Notes under the pieces: generated by a model
Told to the model about the DNA's origin: nothing
Database searches by the model: none
Seen by the model: only the letters and a program-made list of their open reading frames with translations
Origin: Mimachlamys varia
Taxonomy: Eukaryota; Mollusca; Bivalvia; Pectinida; Pectinidae
Direction of reading: 5' to 3'
NCBI GenBank assembly: GCA_947623455.1
Contig: OX392545.1
Coordinates: 21,860,001-21,924,000, forward strand
DNA: 64,000 nucleotides
Shown here: positions 1-12,047 of the stretch, one piece after another
Position numbering within the stretch: the stretch's first letter is position 1
Layout of the letters: every line of letters starts with the position of its first letter
Translations under genes and position numbers: made by a program

Positions 1-3000
1 AGACCACTGTCAGTATAATGTGTCCGGGTGAGATGTTAGACCACTGTCAGTATAATGTGTCCGGGTAGAAATTTTAGACCACTCCCAGTATAATGTGTCC
101 GGTTGGGGATGTTAGACAACTGTCAGTATAATGTGTCAGGGTGGAGATGTTAGACCACTGTCAGTATAATGTGTCCGGGTGGAGATGTTAGACCACTGTC
201 AGTATAATGTGTCCGGGTGGAGATGTTAGACCACTGTCAGTATAATGTGTCCGGGTGGAGATGTTAGACCACTGTCAGTATAATGTGTCTTGGTAGAGAT
301 GTTTGACCACTGTCAGTATAATGTGTCCGGGTGGAGATGTTAGACCACTGTCAGTATAATATGTCCGGGTAGAGATGTTAGACCACTGTCAGTATAATGT
401 GTCCGGGTAGAGATGTTAGACCACTGTCAGTATAATGTGTCCGGGTGGAGATGTTAGACCACTGTCAGTATAATGTGTCCGGGTTGAGATGTTAGACCAC
501 TGTCAGTATAATGTGCCCGGGTGGAGATGTTAGACCACTGTCAGTATAATATGTCCGGGTAGAGATGTTAGACCACTGTCAGTATAATGTGTCCGGGTGG
601 AGAGGTTAGACCACTGTCAGTATAATGTGTCCGGGTGGAGATGTTAGACCACTGTCAGTATAATGTGTCTGGGTGAAGATGTTAGACCACTGTCAGTATA
701 ATGTGTCCGGGTGGAGATGTTAGACCACTGTCAGTATAATGTGTCTGGGTGAAGATGTTAGACCACTGTCAGTATAATGTGTCCGGGTATTGATGTTAGA
801 CCACTATCAGTATTATGTGTCCGGGTGGAGATGTTAGACCACTGTCAGTATAATGTGTCCGGGTGGAGATGTTAGACCACTGTCAGTATAATGTGTCCGG
901 GTGGAGATGTTTGACCACTGTCAGTATAATGTGTCTGGGTGGAGATGTTAGACAACTGTCAGTATAATGTTTCCGGGTTGAGACGTTAGACCGCTGTCAG
1001 TATAATGTGTCCGGGTGGAGATGTTAGACCACTGTCAGTATAATGTGTCCGGATGGAGATGTTAGACCACTGTCAGTATAATGTGTCCGGGTGGAGATGT
1101 TAGACCACTGTCAGTATGTGTCCGGATGGGGATGTTAGACCACTGTCAGTATAATGTGTCTTGGTAGAGATGTTAGACCACTGTCAGTATAATGAGTCCA
1201 GCTGAGATGTTAGACCACTGTCAGTATAATGTGTCCGGGTGGAGATGTTAGACCGCTGTCAGTATAATTTGTCCGGGTGGAGATGTTAGACCACTGTCAG
1301 TATAATGTGTCTTGGTAGAGATGTTTGACCACTGTCAGTATAATGTGTCTGGGTGGAGATGTTAGACCACTGTCAGTATAATATGTCCGGGTATTGATGT
1401 TAGACCACTGTCAGTATTATGTGTCCGGTTGGAGATGTTAGACCACTGTCAGTATAATGTGTCCGGGTGGAGATGTTTGACCACTGTCAGTATAATGTGT
1501 CCGGGTGGAGATGTTAGACCACTGTCAGTATAATATGTCCGGGTAGAGATGTTAGACCACTGTCAGTATAATGTGTCCGGGTAGAGAAGTTAGACCACTG
1601 TCAGTATAATGTGTCCGGGTGGAGATGTTAGACCACTGTCAGTATAATGTGTCCGGGTTGAGATGTTAGACCACTGTCAGTATAATGTGTCCGGGTGGAG
1701 ATGTTAGACCACTGTCAGTATAATGTGCCCGGGTGGAGAAGTTAGACCGCTGTCAGTATAATGTGTCCAGGTGGAGATGTTAGACCACTGTCAGTATAAT
1801 GTGTCCGGGTGGAGATGTTAGACCACTGTCAGTATAATGAGTCCGGGTAGAGATGTTAGACCACCGTCAGTATAATGTGTCCGGGTAGAGATGTTAGAAC
1901 ACTGTCAGTATAATGTGTCCGGGTGGAGATGTTAGACCACTATCAGTATAATGTGTCCGGGTGGAGAGGTAAGACCACTGTCAGTATAATGTGTCCGGGT
2001 GGAGATGTTAGACCACTGTCAGTATAGTGTGTCTGGGTGGAGATGTTAGACCACTGTCAGTATAATGTGTCCGGGTATTGATGTTAGACCACTGTCAGTA
2101 TTATGTGTCCGGGTGGAGATGTTAGACCACTGTCAGTATAATGTGTCCGGGTGGAGATGTTAGACCACTGTCAGTATTATGTGTCCGGTTGGAGATGTTA
2201 GACCAATGTCAGTATAATGTGTCTGGGTGGAGATGTTAGACCACTGTCAGTATAATGTGTCCGGGTGGAGATGTTTGACCACTGTCAGTATAATGTGTCC
2301 GGGTGGAGATGTTAGACCACTGTCAGTATAATATGTCCGGGTAGAGATGTTAGACCACTGTCAGTATAATGTGTCCGGGTAGAGAAGTTAGACCACTCCC
2401 AGTATAATGTGTCCGGTTGGGGATGTTAGACAACTGTCAGTATAATGTGTCCGGGTGGAGATGTTAGACCACTGTCAGTATAATGTGTCCGGGTGGAGAT
2501 GTTAGACCACTGTCAGTATAATGTGTCCGGGTGGAGATGTTAGACCACTGTCAGTATAATGTGTCCGGGTGGAGATGTTAGACCACTGTCAGTATAATGT
2601 GTCTTGGTAGAGATGTTTGACCACTGTCAGTATAATGTGTCCGGGTGGAGATGTTAGACCACTGTCAGTATAATATGTCCGGGTAGAGATGTTAGACCAC
2701 TGTCAGTATAATGTGTCCGGGTAGAGATGTTAGACCACTGTCAGTATAATGTGTCCGGGTGGAGATGTTAGACCACTGTCAGTATAATGTGTCCGGGTTG
2801 AGATGTTAGACCACTGTCAGGATAATGTGCCCGGGTGGAGATGTTAGACCACTGTCAGTATAATATGTCCGGTTAGAGATGTTAGACCACTGTCAGTATA
2901 ATGTGTCCGGGTGGAGAAGTTAGACCACTGTCAGTATAATGTGTCCAGGTAGAGATGTTAGACCACTGTCAGTATTATGTGTCCGGTTGGAGATGTTAGA

Positions 3001-5056
3001 CCACTATCAGTATAATGTGTCCGGGTGGAGAGGTTAGACCACTGTCAGTATAATGTGTCCGGGTGGAGATGTTAGACCACTGACAGTATAATGTGTCCAG
3101 GTAGAGATGGTAGACCACTGTCAGTATAATGTGTCCGGGTGGAGATGTAAGACCTCTGTCATTATAATCTGTCCGGTGGAGATGTTAGACCACTGTCAGT
3201 ATAATGTGTCCGGATGGAGATGTTAGATCACTGTCAGTATAATGTGTCCGGGTGGAGATGTTAGACCGCTGTCAGTATAATGTGTCCGGGTGGAGATGTT
3301 AGACCACTGTCAGTATAATGTGTCCGGGTGGAGATGTTAGACCACTGTCAGTATAATGTGTCCGGGTGGAGATGTTAGACCGCTGTCAGTATAATGTGTC
3401 CGGGTGGAGATGTTAGACCACTGTCAGTAAAATGTGTCCAGGTGGAGATGTTAGACCACTGTCAGTATAATGTGTCCGGGTGGAGATGTTAGACCACTGT
3501 CAGTATTATTTGTTCGGTTAGAGATGTTAGACCACTGTCAGTATAATGTGTCCGGCTGAGATGTTAGACCACTGTCAGTATAATGTGTTCGGGTGGAGAT
3601 GTTAGACCACTGCCAGTATAATGTGTCCGGGTGGAGATGTTAAACCACTGTCAGTATAATGTGTCCGGGTGGAGATGTTAGACCACTGTCAGTATAATAT
3701 GTCCGGCTGAGATGTTAGACCACTGTCAGTATAATGTGTCCGGGTGAGATGTTAGACCACTGTCAGTATAATGTGTCCGGGTAGAAATTTTAGACCACTC
3801 CCAGTATAATGTGTCCGGTTGCGGATGTTAGACAACTGTCAGTATAATGTGTCAGGGTGGAGATGTTAGACCACTGTCAGTATAATGTGTCCGGGTGGAG
3901 ATGTTAGACCACTGTCAGTATAATGTGTCCGGGTGGAGATGTTAGACCACTGTCAGTATAATGTGTCCGGGTGGAGATGTTAGACCACTGTCAGTATAAT
4001 GTGTCTTGGTAGAGATGTTTGACCACTGTCAGTATAATGTGTCCGGGTGGAGATGTTAGACCACTGTCAGTATAATATGTCCGGGTAGAGATGTTAGACC
4101 ACTGTCAGTATAATGTGTCCGGGTAGAGATGTTAGACCACTGTCAGTATAATGTGTCCGGGTGGAGATGTTAGACCACTGTCAGTATAATGTGTCCGGGT
4201 TGAGATGTTAGACCACTGTCAGTATAATGTGCCCGGGTGGAGATGTTAGACCACTGTCAGTATAATATGTCCGGGTAGAGATGTTAGACCACTGTCAGTA
4301 TAATGTGTCCGGGTGGAGAGGTTAGACCACTGGCAGTATAATGTGTCCGGGTGGAGATGTTAGACCACTGTCAGTATAATGTGTCTGGGTGAAGATGTTA
4401 GACCACTGTCAGTATAATGTGTCCGGGTGGAGATGTTAGACCACTGTCAGTATAATGTGTCTGGGTGAAGATGTTAGACCACTGTCAGTATAATGTGTCC
4501 GGGTATTGATGTTAGACCACTATCAGTATTATGTGTCCGGGTGGAGATGTTAGACCACTGTCAGTATAATGTGTCCGGGTGGAGATGTTAGACCACTGTC
4601 AGTATAATGTGTCCGGGTGGAGATGTTTGACCACTGTCAGTATAATGTGTCTGGGTGGAGATGTTAGACAACTGTCAGTATAATGTTTCCGGGTTGAGAC
4701 GTTAGACCGCTGTCAGTATAATGTGTCCGGGTGGAGATGTTAGACCACTGTCAGTATAATGTGTCCGGATGGAGATGTTAGACCACTGTCAGTATAATGT
4801 GTCCGGGTGGAGATGTTAGACCACTGTCAGTATGTGTCCGGATGGGGATGTTAGACCACTGTCAGTATAATGTGTCTTGGTAGAGATGTTAGACCACTGT
4901 CAGTATAATGAGTCCAGCTGAGATGTTAGACCACTGTCAGTATAATGTGTCCGGGTGGAGATGTTAGACCGCTGTCAGTATAATGTGTCCGGGTGGAGAT
5001 GTTAGACCACTGTCAGTATAATGTGTCTTGGTAGAGATGTTTGACCACTGTCAGTA
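1..5056. repeat. Higher-order duplication in array 1, offset 3716 bp
   Basis: Diagnostic variant units at 1-140 (GGGTGAGATG, then GTAGAAATTTTAG, then CACTCCCAG) return at 3717. The GTTTCCGGGTTGAGACG unit at about 968 returns 3716 bp later. The order of variants is kept until about 1340/5056, where the copies diverge. This is a tandem block copy laid over the 38-bp periodicity. Confidence 0.85.
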
Positions 5057-6759
5057 TAATGTGTCCGGGTGGAGATGTTAGACCACTGTCAGTATTATAT
5101 GTCCGGGTAGAGATGTTAGACCACTGACAGTATAATGTGTCCGGGTAGAGAAGTTAGACCACTGTCAGTATAATGTGTCCGGGTGGATATGTTAGACCAC
5201 TGTCAGTATAATGTGTCCGGGTTGAGATGTTAGACCACTGTCAGTATAATGTGCCCGGGTGGAGATGTTAGACCACTGTCAGTATAATATGTCCGGGTAG
5301 AGATGTTAGACCACTGTCAGTATAATGTGTCCGGGTGGAGAAGTTAGACCACTGTCAGTATAATGTGTCCAGGTGGAGATGTTAGACCACTGTCAGTATT
5401 ATGTGTCCGGGTGGAGATGTTAGACCATTGTCAGTATAATGAGTCCGGGTAGAGATGTTAGACCACTGTCAGTATTATGTGTCCGGGTAGAGATGTTAGA
5501 ACACTGTCAGTATAATGTGTCCGGGTGGAGATGTTAGACCACTATCAGTATAATGTGTCCGGGTGGAGAGGTAAGACCACTGTCAGTATAATGTGTCCGG
5601 GTGGAGATGTTAGACCACTGTCAGTATAATGTGTCTGGGTGGAGATGTTAGACCACTGTCAGTATAATGTGTCCGGGTATTGATGTTAGACCACTGTCAG
5701 TATTATGTGTCCGGGTGGAGATGTTAGACCACTGTCAGTATAATGTGTCCGGGTGGAGATGTTAGACCACTGTCAGTATTATGTGTCCGGGTGGAGATGT
5801 TAGACCACTGTCAGTATAATGTTTCTGGGTGGAGATGTTAGACCACTGTCAGTATAATGTGTCCGGGTGGAGATGTTTGACCACTGTCAGTATAATGTGT
5901 CCGGGTGGAGATGTTAGACCACTGTCAGTATAATATGTCCGGGTAGAGATGTTAGACCACTGTCAGTATAATGTGTCCGGGTAGAGAAGTTAGACCACTG
6001 TCAGTATAATGTGTCCGGGTGGAGATGTTAGACCACTGTCAGTATAATGTGTCCGGGTTGAGATGTTAGACCACTGTCAGTATAATGTGTCCGGGTGGAG
6101 ATGTTAGACCACTGTCAGTATAATATGTCCGGGTAGAGATGTTAGACCACTGTCAGTATAATGTGCCCGGGTGGAGAAGTTAGACCGCTGTCAGTATAAT
6201 GTGTCCAGGTGGAGATGTTAGACCACTGTCAGTATAATGTGTCCGGGTGGAGATGTTAGACCACTGTCAGTATAATGAGTCCGGGTAGAGATGTTAGACC
6301 ACCGTCAGTATAATGTGTCCGGGTAGAGATGTTAGAACACTGTCAGTATAATGTGTCCGGGTGGAGATGTTAGACCACTGTCAGTATAATGTGTCCGGGT
6401 GGAGATGTTAGACCACTATCAGTATAATGTGTCCGGGTGGAGAGGTAAGACCACTGTCAGTATAATGTGTCCGGGTGGAGATGTTAGACCACTGTCAGTA
6501 TAATGTGTCTGGGTGGAGATGTTAGACCACTGTCAGTATAATGTGTCCGGGTATTGATGTTAGACCACTGTCAGTATTATGTGTCCGGGTGGAGATGTTA
6601 GACCACTGTCAGTATAATGTGTCCGGGTGGAGATGTTAGACCACTGTCAGTATTATGTGTCCGGGTGGAGAATTTAGACCACTGTCAGTATAATGTGTCT
6701 GGGTGGAGATGTTAGACCACTGTCAGTATAATGTGTCCGGGTGGAGATGTTTGACCACT

Positions 6760-9700
6760 GTCAGACCGCTGTCAGTATAATGTGTCCAGGTGGAGATGTT
6801 AGACCACTGTCAGTATAATGTGTCCGGGTAGAGATGTTAGACCAATGTCAGTATAATGAGTCCGGGTAGAGATGTTAGACCACTGTCAGTATAATGTGTC
6901 CGGGTAGAGATGTTAGAACACTGTCAGTATAATGTGTCCGGGTGGAGATGTTAGACCACTATCAGTATAATGTGTCCGGGTGGAGAGGTAAGACCACTGT
7001 CAGTATAATGTGTCCGGCTGGAGATGTTAGACCACTGTCAGTATAATGTGTCTGGGTGGAGATGTTAGACCACTGTCAGTATAATGTGTCCGGGTATTGA
7101 TGTTAGACCACTGTCAGTATTATGTGTCCGGGTGGAGATGTTAGACCTCTGTCAGTATAATCTGTCCGGGTGGAGATGTTAGACCACTGTCAGTATTATG
7201 TGTCCGGGTGGAGATGTTAGACCACTGTCAGTATAATGTGTCCGGGTGGAGATGTTAGACCGCTGTCAGTATTATGTGTCCGGGTGGAGATGTTAGACCA
7301 CTGTAAGTATGTGTCCGGATGGGGATGTTAGACCACTGTCAGTATAATGTGTCTGGATAGAGATGTTAGACCACTGTCAGTATAATGAGTCCGGCTGAGA
7401 TATTAGACCACTGTCAGTATAATGTGTACGGGTAGAGATGTAAGACCACTGTCAGTATAATGTGTCCGGGTAGAGATGTTAGACCACTGTCAGTATAATG
7501 TGTCCGGGTGGAGATGTTAGACCACTGTCAGTATAATGTGTCTGGGTAGAGATGTTAGACCACTTTCAGTATAATGAGTCCGGCTGAGATATTAGACCAC
7601 TGTCAGTATAATGTGTACGGGTAGAGATGTAAGACCACTGTCAGTATAATGTGTCTGGGTAAAGATGTTAGACCACTGTCAGTATAATGTGTTCGGGTAG
7701 ATATGTTAGACCACTGTCAGTACAATGTGTCCGGGTAGAGATGTTAGACCACTGTCAGTATAATGTGTCCGGGTAGAGATGTTAGACCACTGTCAGTATA
7801 ATGTGTCCGGGTGGAGATGTTAGACCACTGTCAGTATAATGTGTTCGGGTAGATATGTTAGACCACTGTCAGTACAATGTGTCCGGGTAGAGATGTTAGA
7901 CCACTGTCAGTATAATGTGTCCGGGTAGAGATGTTAGACCACTGTCAGTATAATGTGTCCGGGTGGAGATGTTAGACCACTGTCAGTATAATGTGTCTTG
8001 GTAGAGATATTAGACAACTGTCAGTATAATGTGTCCGGGTGGAGATGTTAGACCACTGTCAGTATAATGTGTCCGGGTAGAGATGTTAGACCACTGTCAG
8101 TAAAATGTATCCGGGTGGAGATGTTAGACCACTGTCAGTATAATGTGCCCGGGTGGAGATGTTAGACAACTCTCAGTATGTGTCCGGATGGGGATGTTAG
8201 ACCACTGTCAGTATAATGTGTCCGGGTGGAGATGCTAGACCATTGTCAGTATAATGTGTCTGGGTAGAGATGTTAGACCACTGTCAGTAAAATGTGTCCG
8301 GGTGGAGATGTTAGACCACTGTCAGTATAATGTGTCTGGGTAGAGATGTTAGACCACTGTCAGTATAATGAGTCCGGGTAGAGATGTTAGACTACTGTCA
8401 GTATGTGTCCGGATGGGGATGTTAGACCACTGTCAGTATAATGTGTCTGGTAGAGATGTTAGACCACTGTCAGTAAAATGTGTCCGGGTGGAGATGTTAG
8501 ACCACTGTCAGTATAATGTGTCTGGGTAGAGATGTTAGACCACTGTCAGTATAATGAGTCCGGGTAGAGATGTTAGACTACTGTCAGTATAATGTGTCCG
8601 GGTAGAGATGTTAGACCACTGTCAGTATAATGTGTCCGGGTGGAAATGTTAGACCGCTGTCAGTATAATGTGTCCGGGTGGAGATGTTAGACCACTGTCA
8701 GTATAATGTGTCCGGGTGTAGATGTTAGACCGCTGTCAGTATAATGTGTCCGGGTGGAGATGTTAGACCACTGTCAGTATAATGTGTCCGGGTGGAGAGG
8801 TAAGACCACTGTCAGTATAATGTGTCCGGGTGGAGATGTTAGACCACTGTCAGTATAATGTGTCTGGGTGGAGATGTTAGACCACTGTCAGTATAATGTG
8901 TCCGGGTATTGATGTTAGACCACTGTCAGTATTATGTGTCCGGGTGGAGATGTTAGACCACTGTCAGTATAATGTGTCCGGGTGGAGATGTTAGACCACT
9001 GTCAGTATTATGTGTCCGGGTGGAGATGTTAGACCACTGTCAGTATAATGTGTCTGGGTGGAGATGTTAGACCACTGTCAGTATAATGTGTCCGGGTGGA
9101 GATGTTTGACCACTGTCAGACCGCTGTCAGTATAATGTGTCCAGGTGGAGATGTTAGACCACTGTCAGTATAATGTGTCCGGGTAGAGATGTTAGACCAA
9201 TGTCAGTATAATGAGTCCGGGTAGAGATGTTAGACCACTGTCAGTATAATGTGTCCGGGTAGAGATGTTAGAACACTGTCAGTATAATGTGTCCGGGTGG
9301 AGATGTTAGACCACTATCAGTATAATGTGTCCGGGTGGAGAGGTAAGACCACTGTCAGTATAATGTGTCCGGGTGGAGATGTTAGACCACTGTCAGTATA
9401 ATGTGTCTGGGTGGAGATGTTAGACCACTGTCAGTATAATGTGTCCGGGTATTGATGTTAGACCACTGTCAGTATTATGTGTCCGGGTGGAGATGTTAGA
9501 CCTCTGTCAGTATAATCTGTCCGGGTGGAGATGTTAGACCACTGTCAGTATTATGTGTCCGGGTGGAGATGTTAGACCACTGTCAGTATAATGTGTCCGG
9601 GTGGAGATGTTAGACCGCTGTCAGTATTATGTGTCCGGGTGGAGATGTTAGACCACTGTCAGTATGTGTCCGGATGGGGATGTTAGACCACTGTCAGTAT

Positions 9701-11040
9701 AATGTGTCTGGGTAGAGATGTTAGACCACTGTCAGTATAATGAGTCCGGCTGAGATATTAGACCACTGTCAGTATAATGTGTACGGGTAGAGATGTAAGA
9801 CCACTGTCAGTATAATGTGTCCGGGTAGAGATGTTAGACCACTGTCAGTATAATGTGTCCGGGTGGAGATGTTAGACCACTGTCAGTATAATGTGTCTGG
9901 GTAGAGATGTTAGACCACTTTCAGTATAATGAGTCCGGCTGAGATATTAGACCACTGTCAGTATAATGTGTACGGGTAGAGATGTAAGACCACTGTCAGT
10001 ATAATGTGTCTGGGTAAAGATGTTAGACCACTGTCAGTATAATGTGTTCGGGTAGATATGTTAGACCACTGTCAGTACAATGTGTCCGGGTAGAGATGTT
10101 AGACCACTGTCAGTATAATGTGTCCGGGTAGAGATGTTAGACCACTGTCAGTATAATGTGTCCGGGTGGAGATGTTAGACCACTGTCAGTATAATGTGTT
10201 CGGGTAGATATGTTAGACCACTGTCAGTACAATGTGTCCGGGTAGAGATGTTAGACCACTGTCAGTATAATGTGTCCGGGTAGAGATGTTAGACCACTGT
10301 CAGTATAATGTGTCCGGGTGGAGATGTTAGACCACTGTCAGTATAATGTGTCTTGGTAGAGATATTAGACAACTGTCAGTATAATGTGTCCGGGTGGAGA
10401 TGTTAGACCACTGTCAGTATAATGTGTCCGGGTAGAGATGTTAGACCACTGTCAGTAAAATGTATCCGGGTGGAGATGTTAGACCACTGTCAGTATAATG
10501 TGCCCGGGTGGAGATGTTAGACAACTCTCAGTATGTGTCCGGATGGGGATGTTAGACCACTGTCAGTATAATGTGTCCGGGTGGAGATGCTAGACCACTG
10601 TCAGTATAATGTGTCTGGGTAGAGATGTTAGACCACTGTCAGTAAAATGTGTCCGGGTGGAGATGTTAGACCACTGTCAGTATAATGTGTCTGGGTAGAG
10701 ATGTTAGACCACTGTCAGTATAATGAGTCCGGGTAGAGATGTTAGACTACTGTCAGTATGTGTCCGGATGGGGATGTTAGACCACTGTCAGTATAATGTG
10801 TCTGGTAGAGATGTTAGACCACTGTCAGTAAAATGTGTCCGGGTGGAGATGTTAGACCACTGTCAGTATAATGTGTCTGGGTAGAGATGTTAGACCACTG
10901 TCAGTATAATGAGTCCGGGTAGAGATGTTAGACTACTGTCAGTATAATGTGTCCGGGTAGAGATGTTAGACCACTGTCAGTATAATGTGTCCGGGTGGAG
11001 ATGTTAGACCGCTGTCAGTATAATGTGTCCGGGTGGAGAT
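6760..11040. repeat. Higher-order duplication in array 1, offset 2355 bp
   Basis: The irregular junction CACTGTCAGACCGCTGTCAG at about 6757 reappears at about 9112. The ACAACTCTCAGTATGTGTCC variant at 8166 reappears at 10521. The two spacings agree exactly at 2355 bp, and intervening variants (GTACGGG, TCGGGTAGATATG) keep their order. The copies look almost identical, so the duplication is recent or actively homogenised. Confidence 0.85.
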
Positions 11041-11932
11041 GTTAGACCACTGTCAGTATAATGTGTCCGGGTGTAGATGTTAGACCGCTGTCAGTATAAT
11101 GTGTCCGGGTGGAGATGTTAGACCACTGTCAGTATAATGTGTCCGGGTGGAGATGTTAGACCGCTGTCAGTATAATGTGTCCGGGTGGAGATGTTAGACC
11201 GCTGTCAGTATTATGTGTCCGGGTGGAGATGTTAGACCACTGTCAGTATTATGTGTCCGGGTGGAGATGTTAGACCACTGTCAGTATAATGTGTCCGGGT
11301 TGAGATGTTAGACCACTGTCAGTATAATGTGTCCGGGTGGAGATGTTAGACCGCTGTCAGTATAATGTGTCCGGGTGGAGATGTTAGACCACTGTCAGTA
11401 TAATGTGTCCGGGTGGAGATGTTAGACCACTGTCAGTATAATGTGTCCGGGTGGAGATGTTAGACCGCTGTCAGTATAATGTGTCGGGTGGAGATGTTAG
11501 ACCACTGTCAGTAAAATGTGTCCGGGTGGAGATGTTAGACCACTGTCAGTATAATGTGTCCGGGTGGAGATGTTAGACCACTGTCAGTATAATGTGTCCG
11601 GGTGGAGATGTTAGACCGCTGTCAGTATAATGTGTCCGGGTGGAGATGTTAGACCACTGTCAGTAAAATGTGTCCGGGTGGAGATGTTAGACCACTGTCA
11701 GTATAATGTGTCCCGGTGGAGATGTTAGACCACTGTCAGTATAATGTGTCCGGGTGGAGATGTTAGACCACTGTCAGTATACTGTGTCCGGTGGAGATGT
11801 TAGACCACTGTCAGTATAATGTGTCTGGGTGGAGATGCTAGACCACTGTCAGTATAATGTGTCCGGATGGAGATGTTAGACCACTGTCAGTATAATGTGT
11901 CCGGGTGGAGATGTAATTATTTTAGTAAAACG

Positions 11933-11938
11933 TTTATT
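11933..11938 (-). terminator. Poly(A) signal AATAAA of the cvSI-like gene
   Basis: The minus strand reads AACAATAAACG just downstream of the TAA stop. Cleavage 10-25 bases further on would fall at about 11908-11923, the very boundary of the 38-bp array at 11914. The mRNA would then end at, or a few bases inside, the satellite. Confidence 0.7.
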
Positions 11939-11952
11939 GTTATTCTTCTTAC

Positions 11953-12047
11953 TTAGGTATGAATACAACGGCACCCCCCATCCACACAGTGGTACTCGCA
12001 GCCGTTCATGTGTGGAAGCTGGTTGCAATCACTTAGATCACTACAGC
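11953..12047 (-). CDS. cvSI-like gene, exon 3 (second six-cysteine module and stop)
   Basis: The acceptor TTATTTTTCAG|GC opens a 95-nt coding exon for the second module, from CSDLSDC to GCRCIHT, followed by TAA. The 3' untranslated region is tiny: AATAAA starts 14 bases after the stop. The exon repeats the cysteine spacing of exon 2, so the protein probably arose by duplication of one exon-sized module. Confidence 0.8.

Larger units (their letters stand above)
1..11914. repeat. 38-bp satellite array (array 1)
   Basis: This is a head-to-tail array of 38-bp units, roughly 310 copies, truncated by the left edge of the window. Each unit contains the core CAGTATAATGTGTCCGGGTG, and units are joined through GAGATGTTAGACC. 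Variants include GTGTCTTGG, a TATTGATG form, a 36-bp form (GGGTGAGATG) and short forms missing ATAATG. Blocks of variants recur in the same order: positions 1 to about 1340 reappear 3716 bp later, and about 6760-8700 reappears 2355 bp later. The array therefore grew by kilobase-scale duplication as well as single-unit expansion. It ends abruptly at 11914, 19 bp beyond the poly(A) signal of the neighbouring minus-strand gene. I see no gene inside it. Confidence 0.98.
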
